Assembly: GCA_016795325.1 (NCBI GenBank) | Contig: JAEUHY010000064.1 | Span: 84,820 to 148,819, forward strand | Source: Planctomycetota bacterium | GTDB taxonomy: Bacteria > Planctomycetota > UBA1135 > GCA-002686595 | Reading direction: 5' to 3' | DNA: 64,000 nt | In this document: piece after piece, positions 16,937-26,411 of the stretch | Numbering within the stretch: position 1 is the stretch's first letter | Layout: every line of letters starts with the position of its first letter | Position numbers and translations under genes: made by a program | The notes under the pieces: model-generated | Told to the model about the DNA's origin: nothing | What the model saw: the letters and a program-made list of their open reading frames with translations, nothing else | Databases searched by the model: none

Positions 16937-18004
16937 ATGCGCTCGATGGTCGTGATTCTGGCCAGTGTGTGGCTCGGTGCGGGCTGCGCGCGGTCGACGC
17001 TGCAAGTTCGCGCGCTGCCGGCGGCCGCGCCGCTGCCGCTCGCTGCTCTCGAACCGACGAACGAGCCGTCACCCGCTCCCGCGCCGCTACCGAGTTTTCC
17101 GCTCGCGGTGGCCAGTCCGCTCGACTGCGCGATCGAAGCAGCGCGCACGAGCGGCAAGCCGGTGCTCGTGATCGTGACGGGTCCGGAGGTGCGTGCGCAG
17201 CGTGGGCGTTGGTTGGCGGATTGGATGGATCTCGGCGCTCGTTTGGATCTTGGCGAGCAGCGGTTCACCGCGTTCCTCTCGTTGGCAGAGATCGCCTTCG
17301 CGACACCCGAGCAGTTGCGTGAAGCTCTGCCGGCGAAGCTTGAACGCCCCGCGAGCTTCTGCGCGGTGGGCCTCCTCGACGTGCTCGGTCCCGAGCCCAC
17401 GCTTCACCACCTGCGCAGTACGGGTGAAAGGACCTCACGAGGTGCGAGTACGGCGGTTGCCGAATACGGCGGCAGCCAGGACTCGCTCCGGTCGAACATC
17501 TTGTTCCATCTGACGCGGAAAATTGCTGGTCAGTCCGCGCCGCGTCGCCGCCGCATCGCGTACGAGGCGTTCTCGAGAGACGAGCGCCTCGCGATGAAGC
17601 GGGCGTTGAAGAAGAGCTCCATTCCGGGCTACGACCTAGCCCTCCGCGGCGCTTGGTGGTGTTTCGACGAGTGCTCTTCCCGCAGTCCGGTGTGGCAGGA
17701 GCTAGCGATCGCCCAGCAGGCGGCCTTCGACAAGCGCGCTCCCTTCGGCGCGCGCTGGGCTCAATTCGACGGCTTGGCTTGGTCCGTCCAGTTCGAACCG
17801 CAGGACGACAAGCGCGACTGCGAGCTGCTCCTGCAGCGCGCGGCTGAGCTCAATCCGCTGAGGCTCTTTGCGGACTGGAGCGACTATCGGGTTTCATGCG
17901 GGGGTGTTGCTGGTCCGTGCGGCACGGGCCACACCGGAGAGGTGAGCTACTCCTTCCTCGATCAGTACACACGCGTGCTCGTCGACGCGACGGACCTCGA
18001 CTGA
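16937..18004 (+). CDS. Tandem-array exported lipoprotein, paralog 1 of 4
   Basis: 355 residues with a lipoprotein-type signal (MRSMVVILASVWLGAGC). After a Pro/Ala linker comes AIEAARTSGKPVLVIVTG, a pattern reminiscent of the first strand of a thioredoxin-like fold, but without a CxxC. Then come VRAQRGRWLADW and an AEIAFATPEQL helix. The middle has AWWCFDEC, then FGARWAQFDG. The C-terminus GPCGTGHTGE and SFLDQYTRVLVDATDLD is shared by all four array members. No known family; function unknown. A start 12 codons earlier is possible but would precede the signal peptide. Confidence 0.8.
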   Translation: MRSMVVILASVWLGAGCARSTLQVRALPAAAPLPLAALEPTNEPSPAPAPLPSFPLAVASPLDCAIEAARTSGKPVLVIVTGPEVRAQRGRWLADWMDLGARLDLGEQRFTAFLSLAEIAFATPEQLREALPAKLERPASFCAVGLLDVLGPEPTLHHLRSTGERTSRGASTAVAEYGGSQDSLRSNILFHLTRKIAGQSAPRRRRIAYEAFSRDERLAMKRALKKSSIPGYDLALRGAWWCFDECSSRSPVWQELAIAQQAAFDKRAPFGARWAQFDGLAWSVQFEPQDDKRDCELLLQRAAELNPLRLFADWSDYRVSCGGVAGPCGTGHTGEVSYSFLDQYTRVLVDATDLD

Positions 18005-18095
18005 CGCACTTGGCGCCGTGCCGCGCGGTTGATCGCGATTTCGTCGCACGCAGCGAGCTGTGACCACTCCGCGCGCGGCGTGCTACTCGGCGGTC

Positions 18096-19154
18096 ATGCG
18101 CTCGATGGTCGTGATTCTGGCGGGCGCGCTGCTCGGCGCGGGCTGCACGCGGTCGACGCTGCAGGTTCGCTCGCTGCCGGCGGCCGCGCCGCCGCCGAGT
18201 GCTGCTCTCGAACCGACGCACGAGCCGTCACCCGCCCCCGCGCCGCCGCCGGAGTTTCCGCTCGCGGTGGCCAGTCCGCTCGACTGCGCGATCGAAGCGG
18301 CGCGCAAGAGCGGCAAGCCGGTGCTCGTGATCGTGACCGGCCCGGAGGTGCGCGCGCAGCGTGGGCGTTGGCTGGCGGATTGGATCGATCTGGGCGCCTA
18401 CGCCCCCGGTAGACATCGATTCACCGCGCTGTTGTCGCTCGTTGAGATCGCGTTCGCTTCTCCGCAACAGCTGCGCGACGCGCTTCCGTCGACCCTCTCA
18501 ACTCGCGCGAGCAACTGCGCTGTCGGAGTGCTGGACCTTCTCGGTCCCCAACCCGTGCTGCACAGCGTGTGGGTTGCTGACGGGCTCCGTGCGCGGGGTT
18601 CAAGTCTGAGTGACGGCGAGTACGGCGACGCACATGACTCTGTGTGTGCTCATGTCTCGGTGGCCTTGGAGCTCTCCATTGGCAAGCGGACGGCGCCGCA
18701 ACGTCGCCGTATCGCGTATGGCAACTTCTCGCGAGAAGGGCGGCTGGCCATGCAGCTTGCGCTGGAGAAGCGCTCCGTCCCGAGCTACGACTTGGCCCTC
18801 CGAGGCGCGTGGTGGTGTTTCGACGAATGTCATTCCCTTAGCCCGGTGTGGCGGGAGCTCGCAAGCGCTCAGCAGGCGGCCTTCGACAAGCGCGCTCCCT
18901 TCGGCGCTCGTTGGGCTCAGTTCGACGGCTCCGCTTGGTCGGTCCAGTTCGAACCGCAGGACGACAAGCGTGACTGCGAGCTGCTCCTGCAGCGCGCGTC
19001 CGAGCTGAATCCGCTGCGGCTGGTCGCGGACCGAAGCGACATAGAGCTCTCCTGCTCCGGCGGCCCGTGCGGCACGGGCCACACCGGAGAGGTGAGCTAC
19101 TCCTTCCTCGATCAGTACACACGCGTGCTCGTCGATGCGACGGACCTCGACTGA
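18096..19154 (+). CDS. Tandem-array exported lipoprotein, paralog 2 of 4
   Basis: 352 residues, the closest relative of the preceding gene: same lipobox (ALLGAGC), same linker length, same GKPVLVIVTGPEVRAQRGRW segment and near-identical last 100 residues. The middle (about residues 120-200) is much more diverged. Start and upstream DNA (TGTGACCAC...CGGCGG) are also copied from gene 1. The 91-bp gap shows no terminator, so the array may be co-transcribed. Confidence 0.8.
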   Translation: MRSMVVILAGALLGAGCTRSTLQVRSLPAAAPPPSAALEPTHEPSPAPAPPPEFPLAVASPLDCAIEAARKSGKPVLVIVTGPEVRAQRGRWLADWIDLGAYAPGRHRFTALLSLVEIAFASPQQLRDALPSTLSTRASNCAVGVLDLLGPQPVLHSVWVADGLRARGSSLSDGEYGDAHDSVCAHVSVALELSIGKRTAPQRRRIAYGNFSREGRLAMQLALEKRSVPSYDLALRGAWWCFDECHSLSPVWRELASAQQAAFDKRAPFGARWAQFDGSAWSVQFEPQDDKRDCELLLQRASELNPLRLVADRSDIELSCSGGPCGTGHTGEVSYSFLDQYTRVLVDATDLD

Positions 19155-19216
19155 CGCATCTGGCGCCGTACCGCCAGTTGCGTGACCGCGCCGTTCGAGC
19201 GCAGCTAGGCCGCGCG

Positions 19217-20215
19217 ATGCACTCGCTCACGTGCGCGATCGTCGCCGGGCTCGCACTCGGCGCGCAGTCCGACTCGGGCAGCGCGTCGTCGCCTCCCACG
19301 CAGGCTGTCGCGCCCGCCACCACGCCGCTCGAACGCGCGCTCGCTGCAGCACGCGTCTCGGGCAAGCCGGTGCTCGTGATCGTGGTCTCGCCCTCGATCG
19401 CGGTGCGCACGTGCCGGAGTCGTTGGCTGTCCGACTGGCTTGTCGTGGGCGGCCAGCGCTTCCTGGCCGAACTCGCGCTGGTGGAAATGGCCTTCGCGAC
19501 GCGCGACCAACTCCTGCATGCGCTGCCGCGCCGACGGCAAGCCAGCGCCGAGCGCGGCGAGATCGGGCTGCTCGATCCGCTCGATGGGGAGTGTGACTGG
19601 ACGCCGCTCGAGAGCCCGGTGGGATCTTGGTGTGCGTCGTCGGACGGCTCCGATGTAAATGGGGCGTACCGCAAGTCGGTCGAGACGCTCGTTGAAATGC
19701 TCTCCGCGCGCTTGGCCGCTGGCGACGAGAGCACCCAACGCCGCGCGAGTGTCGCGCGCCGCGGCCTGAGTCCGCGCGAGTTGGCTGAAATCGAGGCGTC
19801 GTTGCTGGATCCAACCCACACGCCGCGTCCGCTGGTCGACCGCTGCGCGTGGATGTACCGCTGGTCGCTCCAGTCGAAGCGTCGAATTGGACTGGGCCAG
19901 TTCGAGCAAGCGCTCGCGGCAGCGGCTGGATCGCGCCTGTTGCATCAACCGCCGCACGGCGCGCGTTGGGCGGCGTTCACGCGGACGCAGCAGGAGGTTC
20001 GTTACCTGTCGAGCGACGGCGCAGACGATCAGGCTCTGCTCGAACACCGCGCGTCGCTGCTGCGCGCGCCCGTGCTTTCCCCAGATCCGAGCGGCCCGCC
20101 GCGACCGTTCGCGTGCAGCCTCGGTCCTTGCGGGACAGGATTCACCAGCGCTTCGAGCTTCGTGTTCTTGAACGAGTACACGCGCGTGCTCGTCGATGCG
20201 ACGGACCTCGACTGA
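19217..20215 (+). CDS. Tandem-array exported protein, paralog 3 of 4
   Basis: 332 residues. The signal peptide (MHSLTCAIVAGLALGAQ) lacks the lipobox Cys of paralogs 1 and 2, so this copy looks secreted or periplasmic rather than lipid-anchored. RVSGKPVLVIVVSP replaces the TGPEVRAQRG block, with an odd AVRTCRSRW. The C-terminal block GPCGTGFTS, FLNEYTRVLVDATDLD is retained. The 62-bp gaps before and after this gene are about 90 percent identical to each other. Function unknown. Confidence 0.78.
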   Translation: MHSLTCAIVAGLALGAQSDSGSASSPPTQAVAPATTPLERALAAARVSGKPVLVIVVSPSIAVRTCRSRWLSDWLVVGGQRFLAELALVEMAFATRDQLLHALPRRRQASAERGEIGLLDPLDGECDWTPLESPVGSWCASSDGSDVNGAYRKSVETLVEMLSARLAAGDESTQRRASVARRGLSPRELAEIEASLLDPTHTPRPLVDRCAWMYRWSLQSKRRIGLGQFEQALAAAAGSRLLHQPPHGARWAAFTRTQQEVRYLSSDGADDQALLEHRASLLRAPVLSPDPSGPPRPFACSLGPCGTGFTSASSFVFLNEYTRVLVDATDLD

Positions 20216-20277
20216 CGCACTTGGCGCCGTACCGTCAGTTGCGTGACCGCGCCGGTCGAGCGCAACTAGGCCGCGCC

Positions 20278-21270
20278 ATGCGCTCGCTCACGTTCGTGAT
20301 CATCGCCGGGCTCGCACTTGGCGCGCAGTGCGGCTCCGGCAGCGCGTCCATGCCTTCCACGCAAGCCGTCGCGCCCGCCGCCACGCCGCTCGAGCGCGCG
20401 CTCGCTGCAGCTCGCGTATCTGGCAAGCCCGTGCTCGTGATCGTTACCGGACCCGAGGTGCGCGCGCAGCGTGGGCGTTGGCTAACGGACTTGCTCATGC
20501 TCGACGGCAACGGGCTGTACGCCCAGCTGGCTCTGGTGGAGGTGGCGTTCGCGACCAGACGCGAGTTGCTCGCCGTGCTGCCCTCGGAACTGCACGCGTC
20601 GGCGCAGCTGTGCGAAGCGGTCCTGGTCGACGTCCTGGAAGGCGTGCCGGAGGTCGTGAGCCTTTTCGAGTCGTCCACTTGCGAGGCAATGGCCGACGGT
20701 CCCGACTCCGTCGACTACTGCGCAGGGCTACGCACGCTCGGCGCCGAACTCGAGCAATGTCTGTTCATCATCAGCCTACGCACGGCGCTTGTGCGCGAGC
20801 GCCTCGCCCGTTCGAGGTTGACGTCCGCGCAGCTCCACGACTTGGAACTGGCCCTCGCCGACGTGCATCGCGCCGACTCCGATGTCGCGGTCTGCGCGGC
20901 GTGGTGCTTCCACGACAGCGGGCTTTACGGCGAGGCGCGTTGGAGCGACGGCGGCCCCGAAGGTTGGCGCGCGGACATAGTGAACGCGACTCGCGCGGAG
21001 TGGGTGCGGCAGGCGCCCTACGGCGCTCGATGGGCGCAGTTCGACGGCGTCCGCTGGCAGGTGCAAGCGCTGCCCTGCGACGACGAGCGCGATCTGCAGT
21101 TGCTGGAAACGCGCGCGCGAGACTTGGATCCGCGCGCCATCTCGCTCTCGACGGTTTTCGAGTCCTTCCCGTGCAACGGACCGTGCGGCACGGGGTTCAG
21201 CAGCCGCGTCGCCTGCTCGTTCCTCGACGAGTACACACGCGTGCTCGTTGATGCGACGGATCTCGACTGA
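20278..21270 (+). CDS. Tandem-array exported protein, paralog 4 of 4
   Basis: 330 residues. The N-terminus (MRSLTFVIIAGLALGAQCGSGSAS) resembles paralog 3, with a Cys at the plausible lipidation site. The next block, GKPVLVIVTGPEVRAQRGRWL, follows paralogs 1 and 2, so the gene looks mosaic. It retains YGARWAQFDG, GPCGTGFSS and FLDEYTRVLVDATDLD. The stop codon is followed immediately by a strong hairpin, marking the end of the array. Function unknown. Confidence 0.78.
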   Translation: MRSLTFVIIAGLALGAQCGSGSASMPSTQAVAPAATPLERALAAARVSGKPVLVIVTGPEVRAQRGRWLTDLLMLDGNGLYAQLALVEVAFATRRELLAVLPSELHASAQLCEAVLVDVLEGVPEVVSLFESSTCEAMADGPDSVDYCAGLRTLGAELEQCLFIISLRTALVRERLARSRLTSAQLHDLELALADVHRADSDVAVCAAWCFHDSGLYGEARWSDGGPEGWRADIVNATRAEWVRQAPYGARWAQFDGVRWQVQALPCDDERDLQLLETRARDLDPRAISLSTVFESFPCNGPCGTGFSSRVACSFLDEYTRVLVDATDLD

Positions 21271-21294
21271 GCGTACGGAGCGAACTCCGTACGC
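21271..21294. terminator. Strong hairpin ending the tandem array
   Basis: GCGTACGGAG (21271-21280) pairs perfectly with CTCCGTACGC (21285-21294) around the tetraloop CGAA. It begins right after the stop codon of paralog 4 and lies between convergent genes, so it may serve both. There is no long T-run. Confidence 0.6.
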
Positions 21295-21315
21295 CCGAAA
21301 ACAGCTCGAGGACCG

Positions 21316-23646
21316 CTACTTCACGCCCAGCTTCGCCATCCGCTGCGGCCGCTCGGCCGCGAACTTGGAGATGCCGGCCCACAGCGAGTCGGGGTCGATG
21401 TGCGCTTCCTTCTTGAGCTCCTCGACGTTGCCGCCGGTGCGCCAACGATCGTCGAAGTCGCTCGACATCACATAGCTCTCCGCGAGCTTGTGGGGGAGCC
21501 AGTCGTGCATCAAACGGCGCGCGCCGTTGGTGATGCAGGTCGAGTCGATCCACTCCGACCAGGGCAGGATCTGGTTGCGGTAGCTCTCGGGCTGGAGCTG
21601 GAACAGCTCCCACGAAACCGCCTGGACGAGCTTCACGTTCGGGCCTTCACCCTTGAGGAAGCGCGGCAGGAGCGCGTACAGCGACTCGGTCGTGCTCGTG
21701 CCCTGGCAGATGATCACGCCTTCCTTGGGGCGCTTGGGATCGAAGTCCTTGATCACGTACGCGCCCTTCGCGGCGTCGAGGTGCGAAGCGATGCCGAGCG
21801 CCTTGCGGTCGGGCACCTTGACGTTCGGACGCGTCAGGTGGATCGCGACGATCGGCTTGTCGCTGGCGAGCGCGGCGGCGAGCGACGGAGCGACTTCGTT
21901 GTGCTCCCACGGATGGATGTTGATCACGTGTCCGTCGGGGAACAGCTGCGTGACGCCCGGCGAGAAGATGCCGAAGTGCGTGCGGCTGTCCTCGGCGGTC
22001 TCGGGACCGGAGTGGCCGACGACCCAGATCACCTTGCCGACCTTGAGCGGGCAATCCTGTGCGAGCTGCGAGAACAGGCGCATCATCCCGTACTTCAAGT
22101 ACGAGAACGAACCGTAGGTGGAGCACGCGCCCCAGTACCCCACGAAGTCCTGCTCGGGCCGCTGCGACATGTTCACCGTCGCCGCGCCGATCACCAGGCC
22201 CGCGTTGGTGAACTCCGTGATCTGCTGCGGCAGGAGCGAACCGTGCGGATTCTTCGTGCGCTCGTACCAACCGAAGTTCTTCGCGTTCCCGAAGTCCTTG
22301 GCGAAGCCGAACAGGCCCGTCGACTCAGCGAGGTCCGCCGACGCGGCGAGCACCAGCGGCCGGCCCATCTTCTCGCGCGCGTAGGAGTTGAGCCACGCGC
22401 CGAAGGTCATGAAGCCGTTCTTGTTCGCGATCGCCGTGCCCGGCGTGACGAACAGCTCGGCGGGCAGCTTGTCGAGCGCGAGCCACGAGCGGTCTTCGGC
22501 GAGGTTCACGCTCGACGTCAGGCGGAAGTTCTCGGCCTTCTTCGGCACGCTTTCGCCCGCTTCCACGAGCGCGTCCGCGAGGTACTCGAGCAATTCCTGA
22601 TCCTTCTCGAGCACGCTGAACACGGTCTTGAACCAGCTCGCCGACTGCTCGCGGCACTTCGACTCGCCGGGGTCGGTCGTGTCGCCGTGGCCCTCGAAGC
22701 TGACGCCGTACTTGCTCGCGAAGTCCTCGCGGCACTTCCAGAACAGCTCCGAGTTGCGCTTGTGCGCCGCGCCGTGCGAGTGGTAGTCGAACTTGTGGTA
22801 GCCGCGGCCCTTGCGCGTCTTGACCCACACGCAGCCGGGGCGGCCGCCGGTGTTCTCCGCGCACACGATCTCGAGCAGCGCGCGCGTGATCTCGGCGTAG
22901 TTCTCGCCGTCGTTCGTGCCCGCCACGCGCCAGCCGTAGGGCTCGAACCAATCGACCGGAGTGCCGTGCACGACCTCGCTGTTGGCGAAGTGGTCGATGC
23001 CGTGGTCGTTCCAGTCGAACAGGTAGATCAAGTTGTCCAGGCCCAGGCCCCAGGCGGAGTTCTTCACCTCGTGGTGCGCGCCGGCCGTGTGACCGCCTTC
23101 GCCTTCGATCGCGAAGACCTTCACGTCGCCCGCGCCGGCGTGCTTGAGCGCCATCGCTTCACCGAGCGCGGCGGGCGCGCCGTGGCCCGAGGGCCCGGTG
23201 TTGAACTTGAAGAACAGCGTCTTGCCCTCCATCTCCGCGTGGCCGGGCAGGTGCTTGTTGTGGCGCAGCCAGAGCAGGTCCTCCCACACGAGTTGGCGCT
23301 CGCTGGCGTGCGGCACGAGGTACTTCGCGTCGCCCGTCTGCTTGTGGCGCAGGCGCAACGCCTCGTTGTAGACCGCGAGCATCGCGTAGATCACCGGGTT
23401 GCAGTGGCCCGCGACGAGGATCGAGCGATCGCCGAACGCGAGCTCCGGCCGGCGCACGTCCCAACGCATGACGCCGAGCGTGGTCGCCACCATCAGCGGC
23501 GTCTTCGAGCGCGAGCCGCCCGGGTGGCCGCTCTGGCGCAGGTTGAGCATCAGGTCGATGCACTGATCGATCAGGTCGCCGACCTTCTCCCAGTAGTGGA
23601 ACTTGCGGCTGAGGCTCTCGAAGTTGGGCTTGGCGATGGTCTGCAT
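21316..23646 (-). CDS. Transketolase-family enzyme, long divergent form
   Basis: 776 residues, over 100 longer than typical transketolase. The N-terminal TPP domain shows LRQSGHPGGSRSK, DRSILVAGHCNPVIYAML, NTGPSGHGAPAALGEAMA, and a TPP/Mg site of the form GEGGHTAGAHHEVKN...DWNDHGID in place of GDG..N. The pyrimidine domain has LAASADLAESTG and EDSRTHFGIFSPGVTQLFPD. The C-terminal domain is present. It probably transfers two-carbon units in the pentose phosphate pathway, though the altered active-site loops suggest a subfamily with its own substrate range. The gene stands alone, convergent with the array. Confidence 0.85.
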   Translation of the reverse strand: MQTIAKPNFESLSRKFHYWEKVGDLIDQCIDLMLNLRQSGHPGGSRSKTPLMVATTLGVMRWDVRRPELAFGDRSILVAGHCNPVIYAMLAVYNEALRLRHKQTGDAKYLVPHASERQLVWEDLLWLRHNKHLPGHAEMEGKTLFFKFNTGPSGHGAPAALGEAMALKHAGAGDVKVFAIEGEGGHTAGAHHEVKNSAWGLGLDNLIYLFDWNDHGIDHFANSEVVHGTPVDWFEPYGWRVAGTNDGENYAEITRALLEIVCAENTGGRPGCVWVKTRKGRGYHKFDYHSHGAAHKRNSELFWKCREDFASKYGVSFEGHGDTTDPGESKCREQSASWFKTVFSVLEKDQELLEYLADALVEAGESVPKKAENFRLTSSVNLAEDRSWLALDKLPAELFVTPGTAIANKNGFMTFGAWLNSYAREKMGRPLVLAASADLAESTGLFGFAKDFGNAKNFGWYERTKNPHGSLLPQQITEFTNAGLVIGAATVNMSQRPEQDFVGYWGACSTYGSFSYLKYGMMRLFSQLAQDCPLKVGKVIWVVGHSGPETAEDSRTHFGIFSPGVTQLFPDGHVINIHPWEHNEVAPSLAAALASDKPIVAIHLTRPNVKVPDRKALGIASHLDAAKGAYVIKDFDPKRPKEGVIICQGTSTTESLYALLPRFLKGEGPNVKLVQAVSWELFQLQPESYRNQILPWSEWIDSTCITNGARRLMHDWLPHKLAESYVMSSDFDDRWRTGGNVEELKKEAHIDPDSLWAGISKFAAERPQRMAKLGVK

Positions 23647-23816
23647 CGGGGGGAGGCGTGGGACGGGCGTGGCGCCGCTTTTGGGCGGATTTCCCGGCGC
23701 AAACGTGCGCGACGGGTAGCGCCGGAAACTCTAGCAAACCCCGCGCGGCGGCACCCCGTCGACTCCGCCGGAGCTGGGGCTCGACAGCGCCCGCGCGGAA
23801 GTGTTCGCTCTAGTCC

Positions 23817-25082
23817 GTGGCGGACGTCGACGTAGACCCGATTGAGCTCCCGCGCAGTTGGCTCCTGCGTTACCCGCAGCTCATCCGCCCGACCGTGCTC
23901 GCGCTGACGCTGCTGATCTTCGTCGCCGACTACGCCTACTCGGACGTGGTCGTGCTCTCGACGCTCTACACGATCCCGCTGCTCTTCAGCCTGTGGGCCG
24001 GTCGACGTCAGTTCACGATCGGCCTGTCGATCCTGTGCTGCGTGCTCGCCTGCGTGTGCCTGTTCCGCAGCGCGGAAGTGATGGGCGACATCGCTTACCC
24101 CAACGCCGCCGCCGCAATCTTCTCCGTCGTGATGGTCACGAGCCTGGGGCTCTTGCGGCTGCGGACCGAACGCGAGCTCTCGTACGTGCGCAAGCTCGCC
24201 ACCACGACGCTGCGCAGTCTGGGCGAGGCCGTGATCACCATCAACGGCGCGGGGGAGCTGCGCTTCGCCAACCGCGTCGCCTGCGAACTGCTCGGGCGTC
24301 CGGCGAGCGAGCTCGTCGGCGGGCGTGCGAGCGACGTGTTCATAGTGCGCGACGTCGAGCCGTCGCGCCCGCTGGTGATCGAGCTCGCCGAGCGCGGCGC
24401 GACCGACTCGCACGAGGCGGTGCTGTTCGCGTTCGGCGGCCGGCGCATTCCGATCGAGTACGTCCGCACGCCGATCCGCAGCGCGGACGGCGGCCAGTTC
24501 GGCGAGGTGGTCGTGTTCCGCGACATTTCGGCGCGCAAGGAGCACGAGGACGCGATCAAGCGCCTGGCCTACCGCGACGACCTCACGGGATTGCCCAACC
24601 GCGTGTCGCTCACCGACCGCATGCAGCTCGAGCTCGCGCACGCCAAGCGCAACAAGGAACTGCTGGCCGTCGCGTACGTCGACCTCGACGGCTTCAAGGA
24701 AATCAACGACCGGCACGGGCACGCGGCCGGCGATGCGTTGCTCAAGGCGGCGGCGGAGCGCATGCGCAGCGTGTTGCGCGCCGGCGACACGATCGCGCGC
24801 CTGGGCGGCGATGAGTTCGTGATCGTGCTGCCCGCGATCGGCAGCGCCGAGGACGCGCGCCGCGTGGGGGAGAAGGTGGTCGCCGCGCTCGACCGCCACG
24901 TCGAGATCGACGGCAAGCAGCTGCGCGTCGGCGCGTCGTTCGGCGCCGCGCTCTATCCGCGCGACGGCGAGGACGCGCAGACCCTGATGCGCCGCGCCGA
25001 CAAGGCCATGTACCGCGCGAAATCCGCGGGGCGCGGCAAGGTGCAGATCTTCCAGAACCTCAGCGACTCGCAGGCGAGCTGA
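23817..25082 (+). CDS. Membrane PAS-GGDEF diguanylate cyclase
   Basis: 421 residues from a GTG start. About residues 20-120 contain four hydrophobic segments. A PAS domain follows (about 130-245; LRSLGEAVITINGAGELRFA, then a FRDISARKEHED linker). The GGDEF domain spans about 255-415, with the active-site motif GGDEF at 330-334 and an inhibitory I-site RAGD at 321-324. Both are intact, so it should make cyclic di-GMP with product feedback. No EAL or HD-GYP domain is attached. The signal sensed is unknown; the membrane module is not a named one. Confidence 0.92.
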   Translation: MADVDVDPIELPRSWLLRYPQLIRPTVLALTLLIFVADYAYSDVVVLSTLYTIPLLFSLWAGRRQFTIGLSILCCVLACVCLFRSAEVMGDIAYPNAAAAIFSVVMVTSLGLLRLRTERELSYVRKLATTTLRSLGEAVITINGAGELRFANRVACELLGRPASELVGGRASDVFIVRDVEPSRPLVIELAERGATDSHEAVLFAFGGRRIPIEYVRTPIRSADGGQFGEVVVFRDISARKEHEDAIKRLAYRDDLTGLPNRVSLTDRMQLELAHAKRNKELLAVAYVDLDGFKEINDRHGHAAGDALLKAAAERMRSVLRAGDTIARLGGDEFVIVLPAIGSAEDARRVGEKVVAALDRHVEIDGKQLRVGASFGAALYPRDGEDAQTLMRRADKAMYRAKSAGRGKVQIFQNLSDSQAS

Positions 25083-25100
25083 GCGGAGCGCGTCGCGCGC

Positions 25101-26288
25101 TCACTCTTCCCACAGTCGCGCGAGGTCGGCGAGCGCCGCCTGCGATCCGCGCGTGCGCCCCGAGTCCCAACGCCGCAGCCCGGAGTACACCTCGCGCAGC
25201 GCGCGGTCCTCGCGTTCGTCGCTCAAGCGACCTTCGCGCAACGTCGGGAACACGACCGCGGCCAGGCGATTCCAGCGCGTGCGCCCGACGCGGACTTCGG
25301 CCGACGCGAGCAGCAGATTGAGCGCGAAGGCCACGCGCAGCTCGGGCTGTTCCTCGCGCTCGAGCGCAGTCAGCAACGCGTCGATCGCGCGCACGTCGCG
25401 CAGCTTCCACAGGCCCTTGGCCGTCGCGAGCCGCACGGCGGGATCCTGCGACGCGAGCCGTTCGAACCAGCTCGTGGTGGTCGCTTCGCCCAGCACGCGC
25501 TCGAGCCGCGCCCGCGCCGCTCGCACCGCGCCGTTCTGCGCCGCTTCGCGCTCGAACATCGCTCGCCACTCGAGCCAGTTGGAGGTCGGCGCCTCGCGCG
25601 CCAGGTCGAACACCAGCGCCCAGCCCAAGAAGTGCACGAGCAAGTTCTCGCGCGCGTCGTACTCGTCCCGGGCGTGCAGCGCGAGGAGTCGCGCGAGCTC
25701 GTGGTCCTCGATGTACTGGTCGCGCAGCTCGCGCAGTGGCCAGCACGCCAGTCCGTCCACGCACCACTCGCCGGCGTGGTAGGCGCCGTCGCCCCAATAC
25801 GACGCGACGCCTTCCTCGAACCACAGCGGCAAATCGAGGCCCGCTTCGGCGACGCGCGCGTGCACCAGCTCGTGCACCGCGGTCCCCACCTCGGCGACGC
25901 CTAGGAACACGCCGCTCTGCTCGAACAGCAGGGAACCGCCCTTGACGTGGAACGCGCGAACACGCGCCGGGCCGATGCCCGGCACGTCGTCGACCTCCGA
26001 CTCGACCCCGCCCTGCAGCGCCGCCGTCGGCGCGTCGGTCTCGTGATCCCAGGCGTGCACGCGCACGCGGCGTCGGAACGCACCCATGCGCTCCTCGACC
26101 GCGCGGAAGGCTGGGGCGAGCGCGCGGTCGAAACGGTCGACGTCGACTGTCTCGCCGTCCTTGGCGTACAGCGTCCACGAGTCGTTGCGCGCGACGGGCG
26201 TCCACGAAGCGCACGAGCTGAACACCGACGCCAGCGCGACTCCGCAGGCCATGCGTAGAGCCAGCTCGAACGTGCGTGTCCAACTCAC
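25101..26288 (-). CDS. Gluzincin-like metallopeptidase lipoprotein with HEAT-like repeats
   Basis: 395 residues from a GTG at 26288; an ATG 12 codons later is an alternative, and neither has a clear ribosome-binding site. The signal ends in ASVFSSC, a lipobox. A zinc site HELVH at 139-143, followed by LPLWFEEGVASYWG, fits the gluzincin (peptidase MA-like) pattern with the third ligand Glu in the second motif. The C-terminal third (SQDPAVRLATAKGLWKLRD and similar) looks like HEAT-type helical repeats. It is probably an envelope-anchored protease or peptidase-like protein. Upstream frame to 26492 overlaps the divergent small gene. Confidence 0.78.
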   Translation of the reverse strand: MSWTRTFELALRMACGVALASVFSSCASWTPVARNDSWTLYAKDGETVDVDRFDRALAPAFRAVEERMGAFRRRVRVHAWDHETDAPTAALQGGVESEVDDVPGIGPARVRAFHVKGGSLLFEQSGVFLGVAEVGTAVHELVHARVAEAGLDLPLWFEEGVASYWGDGAYHAGEWCVDGLACWPLRELRDQYIEDHELARLLALHARDEYDARENLLVHFLGWALVFDLAREAPTSNWLEWRAMFEREAAQNGAVRAARARLERVLGEATTTSWFERLASQDPAVRLATAKGLWKLRDVRAIDALLTALEREEQPELRVAFALNLLLASAEVRVGRTRWNRLAAVVFPTLREGRLSDEREDRALREVYSGLRRWDSGRTRGSQAALADLARLWEE

Positions 26289-26411
26289 GGGGCCAATCGT
26301 CGGCCAGGGGCGCGGGCCTGTCCAGCCTTGGCGCGAGTTCGAACGCTCAGCTAACCTCCAGCGCTGAACCCTGCCCAGCCGCTCTCTCGACTCGACGCCG
26401 ACCAAGATCCG

